The translations under genes and the position numbers were made by a program. A stretch of DNA of 17,552 nucleotides from Clostridia bacterium (GTDB lineage: Bacteria; Bacillota; Clostridia; Oscillospirales; CAG-272): the NCBI GenBank assembly GCA_017408535.1, contig JAFQUL010000167.1, positions 1 through 17,552 on the forward strand, given 5' to 3'. Position 1 is the first letter of the stretch. Each line of letters starts with the position of its first letter. The notes beneath the pieces were generated by a model, which worked only from the letters and a program-made list of their open reading frames with translations, was not told where the DNA came from and made no database searches. Of the stretch, positions 1-7,400 are shown in pieces.

Positions 1-200
1 ATTTGTGGTCACAAACGCATATAGTGAAATGTTTTGCTTTCGCAAAACGTGAAATAATATGCTATCGCATATTGTGAAATATCTCTCTTCGTTCGATATG
101 AAATAAAATTTGCCCACGTTCGCGTAAGCGAACATTTCACATTTGCGAAGCAAATATTTCACCGCAAAGCGATTTCACTTGCCCGCAAGGGCAAATTTCG
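1..200. repeat. Array of eight small hairpins with GTGAAAT / ATTTCAC spacers
   Basis: Eight short inverted repeats follow each other. Stem pairs are 2-6/11-15, 31-37/42-48 (GTTTTGC), 56-62/67-73 (AATATGC), 79-83/95-99 (imperfect, long loop), 118-123/128-133 (GTTCGC), 141-146/150-155 (ATTTGC), 163-165/169-171 and 179-184/189-194 (TTGCCC). Stem sequences differ but complementarity is kept, and most stems close on a GC step. The linkers are GTGAAAT at 24-30, 49-55 and 74-80 (ATGAAAT at 98-104), then the reverse complement ATTTCAC at 134-140, 156-162 and 172-178 (ATTTCG at 195-200). The array is therefore two half-arrays facing each other. No ORF is credible here. Function is unknown. I recall similar hairpin strings in intergenic DNA of gut Firmicutes, but that is memory, not a search result. 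Confidence 0.85.
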
Positions 201-204
201 TTGC

Positions 205-226
205 GTACCTGCTCTATGGCAGGTAC
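205..226. other. 8-bp hairpin just downstream of the pilus operon
   Basis: GTACCTGC (205-212) pairs perfectly with GCAGGTAC (219-226) around a six-base loop. It lies 21 bases past the stop codon of the last pilus-operon gene. On the minus strand no T-tract follows it, so it is not a standard intrinsic terminator. It may be a 3'-end stabilising or Rho-associated structure. A weaker ACCC/GGGT hairpin (227-230/235-238) sits between it and the gene. Confidence 0.6.
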
Positions 227-247
227 ACCCCTGAGGGTATTTCTTTT

Positions 248-919
248 TTAATTATCCGTTCTGTTAAGTCTGACAGTGGTTCTTGAACCGCCTCCGAGTG
301 TACAGGTAAAGAGACTCAGATCCCATTCTCCGCTTTTCATCTCCTCAACGGCTGAGGAATGGAGGGTCTCTACAACTATCGCACGGTACTCAAATACGTT
401 TCCGTCAATATCGGTGAAATATGCCGTGTCGTCAGGCTTGATACGGCTGAGCTTACCGAAATGTGAGCGGTAATTGTGCCCTGCAATGACCAGATCGTTT
501 GTGTAAACAGAGCCGGAATAACGGCTGGGAGCGACAGAAAGCGCCTCGTAGCTCCATTGACTTATGACAGGCAGTGAGATACCAAGCGACGGTATTTCTA
601 TGATACCTATATATCGGTGTCCGTCAACCTCTTTTTCCGGCATATCCATCTGCGGGTTCAGCTGATAGTCGGGTATCTCCCCGGGAGCAGGTGTAGCTGC
701 TTCCGGCGGTGTTTTGTCATCCGGACTTCCGTTTTCCTTATCAGTTTTTGCCGGAGCATCACTTTTTGTAGGAATAATTGCCTGCAGCTGAGCCAAAGCA
801 TCTCTTGCCGATTCAGATGCGTGATTGTCTTCATTTACGTTATAAAGCACCAAAAGAACTGCGGCGGCAATAAGTATAAGCCCCAGAACGATAAGGAGTG
901 TTCCTCTGCCCTTATTCAT
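248..919 (-). CDS. Second sortase of the pilus locus (not class C; subclass unassigned)
   Basis: A 223-residue membrane-anchored sortase, a transpeptidase that cleaves an LPxTG-type signal and joins the protein to an amino group. It has an N-terminal membrane segment (about 7-26), a low-complexity acidic and Pro-rich linker (about 50-95), then the sortase barrel starting at GIIEIPSL. The catalytic triad is visible: His148 in AGHNY, Cys206 in LFTCT and Arg213 (or Arg217) in SRTTVRL. It lacks the TLxTCTPYGxNxHRLLVRG signature and the C-terminal membrane helix of the class C enzyme encoded upstream. Its ATG (917-919) lies inside the end of the minor-pilin gene, an 8-base overlap that suggests translational coupling. 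The likely role is wall anchoring of the finished pilus or of the minor pilin; that is inferred from context. It is the last gene of the operon. Confidence 0.9.
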   Translation of the reverse strand: MNKGRGTLLIVLGLILIAAAVLLVLYNVNEDNHASESARDALAQLQAIIPTKSDAPAKTDKENGSPDDKTPPEAATPAPGEIPDYQLNPQMDMPEKEVDGHRYIGIIEIPSLGISLPVISQWSYEALSVAPSRYSGSVYTNDLVIAGHNYRSHFGKLSRIKPDDTAYFTDIDGNVFEYRAIVVETLHSSAVEEMKSGEWDLSLFTCTLGGGSRTTVRLNRTDN

Positions 920-1859
920 CGTAGTATACCCTCCTGCGGCTGATAAAGCCCATAAAGATAAGGAATATACCGATGATCAGTAGGGTAGGCACGGGCCACC
1001 ACAGCTGCCCGGTCTGAGGAAGATCGGGAGGCGGAGTCGTGGTGTCGGGGGGAGGGGGAGGTGTGGTTGAGGTGTTGAGGATAACGTAGGTTATTCCCTC
1101 AAGGGATATAGAAACGGTATATCCCTCGGGTACCTCCTCGGCAACCGTCCAGTCATAATCGGGGTCAAGACCGTCCCAGGAATAGCGCCAGTTATTTTCG
1201 CTGTTAAGAAAAACGGTATCGTATATTTCTCCGTCACGGAGAAGATATACGGTGATTTCCTCCGGACGCTTCGGATCACTTCCGTCGCACCATATCTTCA
1301 GTACCTTGCGGGATATTTTTTCACAGTCGGGGCACTCAGGCTCCTGCTCGCTCTTAGGTGAGGCGGTAACGTCATATATCCATTCCCCGCCTGCGCTGTC
1401 AAGAGAGGGAAGATAGATAAGGAAGGGCTTTGAGGAGTAGCTTATACCGTCGAGGGTGAGATCGTGGCCGAATACAAGATACAGACCGGCTTTGAGTGCG
1501 GAGAATTTTGCGATTCCCTCACTGTCGGTAACCTCAGAGCTGAGGGGAGCTATCTTATACAGCTGAGTATAGACGCTTACCGTCTCTGACAGCGACTGAA
1601 GCTTTTCCTCCGACATATTACTCAGATCCAGAGGCACAGAGGAATAGTCCGGGGTAAGCTCGTAGCTGCCATTTTCACTGAGAAGAGCTACGCAAAACAG
1701 GTCAAACCTTGCTTCCGGTATAGCTGCAGCATTTTCAATATAAGAAATAGTCAGGGAGGCGGGATGAGCAATATCTATGGCATTACCTGCCGCAGATACA
1801 GGCAGACAGCAAAGCAGCAGTATTACGGCAACAAGAACGGCTGTTATTCTTTTTCGCAT
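912..1859 (-). CDS. Minor (probably basal) pilin, LPQTG-anchored, Cna-B domain
   Basis: A 315-residue secreted, wall-anchored protein. It has a signal peptide (1-24, ending VSAA), an N-terminal pilin domain, a pilin-type motif WIYDVTASPK (160-169, candidate acceptor Lys169), a CPDC pair (176-179), a Cna-B domain (about 184-262; KIWCDG, ENNWRYSWDGL, VAEEVPEGY), a Pro/Thr-rich stalk (263-279), LPQTG (280-284), a membrane helix and a basic tail. Its short length, Pro-rich stalk before the sorting signal and place next to the sortases fit a basal pilin joining the shaft to the wall, as known for SpaB/FctB-type subunits. The ribosome site AAAGGAGGAGGG lies just upstream of the ATG. The gene starts 34 bases after the class C sortase stop. 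The basal role is inferred; an ancillary pilin is the alternative. Confidence 0.88.
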   Translation of the reverse strand: MRKRITAVLVAVILLLCCLPVSAAGNAIDIAHPASLTISYIENAAAIPEARFDLFCVALLSENGSYELTPDYSSVPLDLSNMSEEKLQSLSETVSVYTQLYKIAPLSSEVTDSEGIAKFSALKAGLYLVFGHDLTLDGISYSSKPFLIYLPSLDSAGGEWIYDVTASPKSEQEPECPDCEKISRKVLKIWCDGSDPKRPEEITVYLLRDGEIYDTVFLNSENNWRYSWDGLDPDYDWTVAEEVPEGYTVSISLEGITYVILNTSTTPPPPPDTTTPPPDLPQTGQLWWPVPTLLIIGIFLIFMGFISRRRVYYDE

Positions 1860-1893
1860 TTTCCCTCCTCCTTTCTTTTGGGTCTCGTTTCAG

Positions 1894-2718
1894 TTAATTC
1901 CTTTTTGATTGGGGCTTAAGCATAAGAAAGATAAACAGTACTATAAGAATGGGTATAGCAACGATAGGAGCTACGATCAGCGGCTCTATCTGAATAGCGT
2001 TTGCCACTACGTGTACCACGGTGGGGATATCGGCATTTTCTATGCGGTGTCCCCGCACCAGCAGACGGTGTGAATTGACACCGTAGGGGGTACAGGTAAT
2101 AAGGGTACAGAGATCCTTGCCCGACTCTACCATCAGCGCCTCTGTCTCGTGGGGGGAGACGATAAGTATCTGGTCTACCTCATAGGTGATTATCTCGTCA
2201 AGAACACACAGCATAAAGGTGTCTCCAACCCCCAGCTTATCAAGGTTGGTAAACAGCTTGGCGGAAGGCAGACCTCTGTGGCCGGACAGCACGCAATGTG
2301 TAGTCTCACCGCCCACCGGAAGTGAGGTCCATTCAAGATGGCCTATCGCTACCTGAAGGACCGATTCTCCCGTTCCGTGATATATGGGAAGGCTGCAGGA
2401 AATGGACGGGATCTCTATATATCCCATAATTCCGGTACCTGTAGGGTCAAGCAGCTTATCGTACTTATCCTTTTGCTCAGCGGAAAGCAGGTAGCTGTTA
2501 TTCCTTGAGAGCAGCTCTCTGTTGTATGCGGCTGCGGCCTCAAGCATTTCCTTATGCTTTCCCTCGTCAAGATCCTCAAGCTTTTCGCTGTAGGATGCAA
2601 TAGCCTTTGACTGATGCAGTGAGTTCCAATAATCGCTGACGGTTGGGTACAGCAGCAAGGACAACCCTGCAAGGAAGACTATAAATAATATTATTGTTGT
2701 TGACCTTCGCTTGCTCAT
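1894..2718 (-). CDS. srtC: Class C (pilin-polymerising) sortase
   Basis: A 274-residue pilus-specific sortase that links the Thr of one pilin's LPxTG to the pilin-motif Lys of the next. It has an N-terminal membrane helix (8-24), an extracytoplasmic helical segment, GIMGYIEIP (96-104) opening the barrel, catalytic His147 in LSGHRG, and TLITCTPYGVNSHRLLVRG (205-223) with Cys209 and Arg218. A second hydrophobic helix (247-267) and a basic tail complete the usual class C topology. LDPTGTG (90-96) occupies the region where class C enzymes carry a lid; I cannot confirm lid function. Its start has an AAGGAG ribosome site and lies 97 bases after the major-pilin stop, with a stable hairpin in between. 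Neighbouring pilins with LPETG and LPQTG signals are the expected substrates. Confidence 0.95.
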   Translation of the reverse strand: MSKRRSTTIILFIVFLAGLSLLLYPTVSDYWNSLHQSKAIASYSEKLEDLDEGKHKEMLEAAAAYNRELLSRNNSYLLSAEQKDKYDKLLDPTGTGIMGYIEIPSISCSLPIYHGTGESVLQVAIGHLEWTSLPVGGETTHCVLSGHRGLPSAKLFTNLDKLGVGDTFMLCVLDEIITYEVDQILIVSPHETEALMVESGKDLCTLITCTPYGVNSHRLLVRGHRIENADIPTVVHVVANAIQIEPLIVAPIVAIPILIVLFIFLMLKPQSKRN

Positions 2719-2734
2719 TGCAGGATTCTCCTTG

Positions 2735-2780
2735 CCGCTGTAAGCGGCGGAGAGAAATATCCCCCCGCCGCCTGCAGCGG
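2735..2780 (-). promoter_or_regulatory. Stable intercistronic hairpin between major pilin and class C sortase
   Basis: Two stacked stems: 2735-2740 (CCGCTG) with 2775-2780 (CAGCGG), and 2744-2750 (GCGGCGG) with 2765-2771 (CCGCCGC), separated by a 3x3 internal loop and closed by a 14-base loop. On the transcript no T-tract follows; the sortase ribosome site comes directly after the stem. It is better read as an RNA-processing or 3'-stabilising structure, or a translational brake, than as an intrinsic terminator. Such a structure would allow much more pilin than sortase to be made from one operon. Confidence 0.6.
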
Positions 2781-2815
2781 ATTGTTTTTAATAACCTGAA
2801 TTTTGTTTTTGAAAA

Positions 2816-4405
2816 TTACTCTTCGTTATTTGTTCCCATACGCTTGCGGGTAACGAGTACTACTACTGCCGCAACAACGAGAAGCGCACCTACGATGTAG
2901 AAGATAGTGGTACCGATACCACCGGTCTCGGGAAGGATAGCACCGGACTTGTTCATTATATTGCTTGCTATCTTACCGTCCTCGGGGGTTACGGTGAACT
3001 TGACGATCTCGCCGCCGTCAGCCTTAAGATCGGTAAGCTTGGGGTCATCGGCAAGAATCTCATGATCAGCGGTTACGGTGAAGGCGAATGCGGGTATCTT
3101 GTTGTAGCCTGCGGGAGCCTTTTCTTCGGTGATTCTGTACTCACCGTCATCAAGACCGTTAAAGCTGAATACAGTACCCTCGTCATTCTTTATGAGACTA
3201 AGAGTATTCCAGTTACCCTTTACGTTCTTATAGGTCTCGGTGCCGTTCTCATCTGCGATAAATTTGTCAAGCTTGAACTCAGCGCCGGTAAGGGGCATTG
3301 ACTTTTCATCGACCTTGTTTACCTCTGCCTTGAAGGTGAATACGATGTTAACGTCCTCGGGAGTCTCGTGCTGTACGTCGGGCTCACGGTAGAAGATAAG
3401 CTTTACCTTGTTAGGGTTACCGGCCGCACCGGTAGCCGCATTCTCGTTAAGCTCACAGGTGTAGTCAACGGTAACGGTAGCGCGAAGGATCTCGTGTCCC
3501 TCGTTTGCAAGAGCCTTAAGGTCTCTGCAGTCAAGAGTAAGAACGGTACCGCCGATATATTTCTCAGCGTCGCCGGTATATGCAGCGGTGGAAGCGGTAA
3601 AGCTGCCGGTAGCATCCTTGGTGATCTCCTGGGTCTTACCCTCTTCGTCAAGATAAGCGTAGTTGATGGTTACCTTTACGTCGTTATTGTAAGTAAGGCC
3701 CTTACTCATGGTATCTACGATCTTGATATTGCCGTAGCTGTCGTACGCGGAAAGGTTACTGAAGACGGTAGTGATCTGGAAGGGAACGGTGTCGCCGATG
3801 TCGTAGTCAGCGGAATCCTGCCAATCGGTGGTAGTGCCGGTGGAGTCATTTGTGTCCTTTACCTTCTTTACAATAGTGGTGGTACTGGACTTGGGTGCCA
3901 TGGTAACGTCGTCAACTACCTGAACGATGTAAGCAGAGCGGGTATCGTTCTCGGGGAGAGTCTCGGTGGTGTCAACGATAAGGTAGTAACCGGCGGGAAC
4001 GTTCTCTATCTTCCAGCCGTTAGTCTCGTTAAGAATAGCAAAGTGACCTTCAAGAAGGTTACCCTTTACAAGGCTGTCTGCAAATGCGTTTGCATCGGTG
4101 ATAGCATCAAGAACATCCTTGGGAACAAGGGTATCGGTGGTGGTATCATCGGGAGTGTAGTTCTGACCGTACTTTACGTCAGAGAGGATCTTGTTGCCGT
4201 CCTCAACTGCGAGAGTACCGGTGAAGAGCTGGTAAACGGTGTAGGTATGGCCTGCGGTGGGGGATGCATCAGTACCTGCGATAGTGATAGTATAGTTGCC
4301 TGCACTCAGGGGAGCGGTCTCTTCCTCTGCAAACACGGTAACGCTGAGGGAGAAGAGCATTACTAATGCCAGAGCAAGGCTGGCAATTTTTCTTGTGAGT
4401 TTCAT
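2816..4405 (-). CDS. Major pilus shaft subunit (isopeptide-forming backbone pilin, LPETG)
   Basis: A 529-residue pilin. An ATG two codons earlier (4411) sits one base from the AAAGGA ribosome site; the ATG at 4405 has a seven-base spacing and is preferred. Residues are numbered from it: signal peptide to about Ala26 (VFA), an N-terminal domain, candidate pilin-motif Lys172 in DDVTMAPKSS, a fimbrial isopeptide D2-type domain (about 199-345; YDIGDTVPFQITT to GNPNKVKLIF), a Cna-B domain (about 358-485; NKVD, GAEFKLDKF, E-box YRITEEKAPAGY at 423-434), LPETG (491-495), a membrane helix and tail RKRMGTNNEE. Lys364 with Asn482 or Asn485 and the E-box Glu is a plausible isopeptide set, inferred. Codon use looks more strongly biased than in the neighbours, as expected for an abundant protein. 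Confidence 0.93.
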   Translation of the reverse strand: MKLTRKIASLALALVMLFSLSVTVFAEEETAPLSAGNYTITIAGTDASPTAGHTYTVYQLFTGTLAVEDGNKILSDVKYGQNYTPDDTTTDTLVPKDVLDAITDANAFADSLVKGNLLEGHFAILNETNGWKIENVPAGYYLIVDTTETLPENDTRSAYIVQVVDDVTMAPKSSTTTIVKKVKDTNDSTGTTTDWQDSADYDIGDTVPFQITTVFSNLSAYDSYGNIKIVDTMSKGLTYNNDVKVTINYAYLDEEGKTQEITKDATGSFTASTAAYTGDAEKYIGGTVLTLDCRDLKALANEGHEILRATVTVDYTCELNENAATGAAGNPNKVKLIFYREPDVQHETPEDVNIVFTFKAEVNKVDEKSMPLTGAEFKLDKFIADENGTETYKNVKGNWNTLSLIKNDEGTVFSFNGLDDGEYRITEEKAPAGYNKIPAFAFTVTADHEILADDPKLTDLKADGGEIVKFTVTPEDGKIASNIMNKSGAILPETGGIGTTIFYIVGALLVVAAVVVLVTRKRMGTNNEE

Positions 4406-4478
4406 TTTCATTTCCTTTCTTGATTATGAAAAAAGATTTGTTTTTTTAGATGCATAGGATGTGCCGACACAAAGGAGG

Positions 4479-7400
4479 TCACTCTTTTCTCCTTTCGTGC
4501 TGTTTGGTTTTATATAACAGGAGCGCAGCTGACATCAGCATAATGAGTGCGCCGCCTATCGTATACCGGTAAATTCCTGCTCCTCCGGTCTCCGGTAAAT
4601 GATATCCCGGTCTGTTCTTTACGTTAATGACCGCGGTATCGTCAGAGTCGTCCGACATTGTCACAAGAGACGGAGCAGAAACGATGCTTGCCGTGGGTCT
4701 GCCGCTGATGTCTCTTTCGGTGACAAAGATAATGGGCTCTGTCAGCTTGTTGTAGCGGGAGGGAGCCTTAGTCTCTATGAGATAATAGGTATGACCTATC
4801 TCAAGCTCACCCAAAATGGCGTAGCCGTCGTCTCCGGTGGTTACAGAAAGAAGCAGTGTGCCGATAAGAGCATCTGTATATGGAATGGTGGTATCACCCT
4901 CGGGGTCTATCCGATAGAGTGAGAAGCTTGCACCGGACAGAAGGATCGAGGTGTCGTGTCCGTCAGTCTTGAGCACCTTGAAGGGTATCTTTTCGTAGTC
5001 CCAGGTGTTGACGATCAGATATTTTACCGTTCCATCCTCTTCCGTTGTCCCGGTTATCTTAGTTGAATAGCCTGTAACGGCACTTTCCTCTACGGTGTAT
5101 TTGTACTCCGTGCCGTTGAGCGAGACGGGAAGCTCCTCCCAGGTGAAACTCCAGCCGTTTTCGGCGTTGAGCACCACCGGCATACCGTAGGGAGCACCGT
5201 TCTGGTGAAGTGTGACAGTAACGCTTGCGGGGTAATCCCCGTCATCCTTTCCGCGCCATTCCTTGAGCACCTGAACTGAGGTGCTTTCTTCTGCCTTGGT
5301 ATTGGTTATAGTATATTTTACGCCGGAGGCCTCGGTGACCGTCTCCGTTACCCGATAGAAGCTTACCTTAAGGGAATCATCCCAGCTGTCGGTAACGTAT
5401 CCTTCACCCCCGTCCAGATACGAGAGGTATCTGTTACTTGTGTTGTCAAGGAAGTAGAAGTGGTCGTACAGATAGTAGGCCATGGTCTTTTGAGAAGCAC
5501 TGACTGTTATTCTGTTTCCGTCAAAATAGAGATATCTGTCGGTGCTTTCATTGTAAAGATAAGCATAACTGCCGTCTTCCGATACCGACAGTGCGGTGAA
5601 TACCGCCTCGGGAGGAATATCACCGAGCTCTGCAGTGTTCAGATCCCGTACCCAATCGAGGAAGAAGGAGCCGTCTGCTTCCTTGATGCTGAGTGCGTTC
5701 GCATTCTCATAGGTGATGAGATACTGCTCGCCCTCCTTCATAGAGAATACCTGAGAGGCGGTGAAGACTGTCTTTTGTCCGCCGTTTGCCTTTTCAACGG
5801 AGGACAGATAACCGGGAACAGGTGTCTCAGCTACCGTATAGTCTATCAGAACGTTATCAGAGCTGTATTTGACCAGCTTACTCCAGCTGTACTTCCAGCC
5901 GTTATTCTCCGACAGGATCACAGGCTCACCGTGCTTTTTGCCGTCGGCATACAGCTGAACTGTTACCAACTCCGCTCCGGATACCCCGTCACTCCATATC
6001 TTTTCCACCTTTACGTCGGTGGTCTCTATGTCAAGTTCAAAGGACAGATCGTACTGATCTACCCCCCACTGACCGCTTATCATATCCTGCCTTGATTCAC
6101 TGTCGTAAACAAAGACCTGAATATGGTCAGAAAGCACTGTCAGCTTGACCTCGGCTGCAAGAAGTTCGCTGTCACTGAGACCGCAAAGGGAAACCTCAAA
6201 TGATGAGCCGCCCTTTTCTGCATATACCGTTTCGTATCTTTTTTCTCCCGCCGCAAAGAGAACGTTTATCTCTTCCTTCTCACCGAGAGGACGGCTGAGA
6301 GTAACGGTAACTTCCGCATCATAGCTGCCGTCTGCCCGTCTGATTATCTCTGAGCTGTGACCGGTGACGGTGATCTTATCGACGGGACGCTGAGCTACCA
6401 GCCAATCTCTGATCGCCTTAACGTGGGTCTGTATGAGGCTTTCCTCGGTATGACCCAAGTCGGTAAGGGGATTCAGGGTGGTATCCGATTCCGGGAAGCT
6501 GCTCTGGGTAACGGTGCTCTGAGGATCGCTCAGTCCCGACATATCCCAGATAGCCCACTGTGCTGCCGCAATGAATTCCGATTCAGAACAGCAGGACAGA
6601 TCTACGGCGATCTCCCCGGTTTTATATGCGGCGGAAAGCTCCGCCTTCATTTCTTCCGCTGTAATAAAGGGATATGCATGCTCCACTATACCGGAAAGAG
6701 CGGGAGCAACGTCTTTATATACATCTGAGTCAGTAATTTTTACGACGGTATATTTTTCACCCGTTTCGCTGACTCTGTCATTCATTGCCGCGCAGTAGGT
6801 AACTACGTAATTTGCCCCTGCCTTGGCGTTCCAGTCAAGGGTATTCGGTGTCCAGCCCGCAATATATGCGTCATAGGGAACGAGAAGGTGGTTTATAGCC
6901 ATATAGCCGCCTACCCTGTGTGAGCTGTACTGGTATTCCAGGTGCTCAGGGGGATGGTACATTACCGTACCCGCCACATTTAATTCCGACAGGGAATTTA
7001 CCGTGTAGTCTATAGAGGAGGAGGTGAGCTGCAGGTAGCCAATAATGAGAGCACTTTGGCTGTTGTAGGTAGATACTGAGACCGTACCCGAGACATCACC
7101 CTCTATTGTTCTGAACCAGCCCTCTGACGAGGAGGTCTCGGAAACAATACCCAGTCTGTCGGCAATACCGTCGCCGTTTATATCGATGACGGCTATATCG
7201 CCTCCGCCGGGGAAGTAATCCTCAGCCTGCTTATAAAGCTGAGGGCTCTCTGCCTTTACGTGTTCTACGATCTTATTTACGTCCGCTTCCTTTGGAATAA
7301 CGTCGGTGTTTGCGTATTCGGCACAGAATGCGGCGAAGAGACCGTTCCAGTCAGAGTAAGGCAAGCCGTACCACTGACCGTATCTTGTGTAGCCCATGGT

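Noticed and set aside
1..200. CRISPR array
   Set aside because: The conserved linker is only seven bases, units are 16-25 bases long, the variable parts are self-complementary hairpins, and orientation flips in the middle. None of this fits CRISPR repeats and spacers.
205..238. Intrinsic terminator of the pilus operon
   Set aside because: The 8-bp hairpin is strong, but no T-tract follows on the minus strand, so it is listed only as a hairpin.
3368..4366. 332-residue plus-strand reading frame opposite the major pilin
   Set aside because: It is antisense to a clear pilin gene with strong codon bias, has low-complexity Val/Gly/Leu composition and no recognisable domain. It is a shadow frame.
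4412..4478. Separate promoter for the major pilin
   Set aside because: No -10/-35 pair with acceptable spacing could be found in the 67 bases; TATGCA is a poor match without a partner.
4471..4480. AAAGGAGGTC on the plus strand as a ribosome site for a plus-strand gene
   Set aside because: No credible plus-strand coding frame follows; the complement makes better sense as part of the intergenic region of the minus-strand operon.
5460..6095. 211-residue plus-strand reading frame opposite the adhesin
   Set aside because: Antisense to Cna-B domain coding sequence, with no ribosome site or domain.
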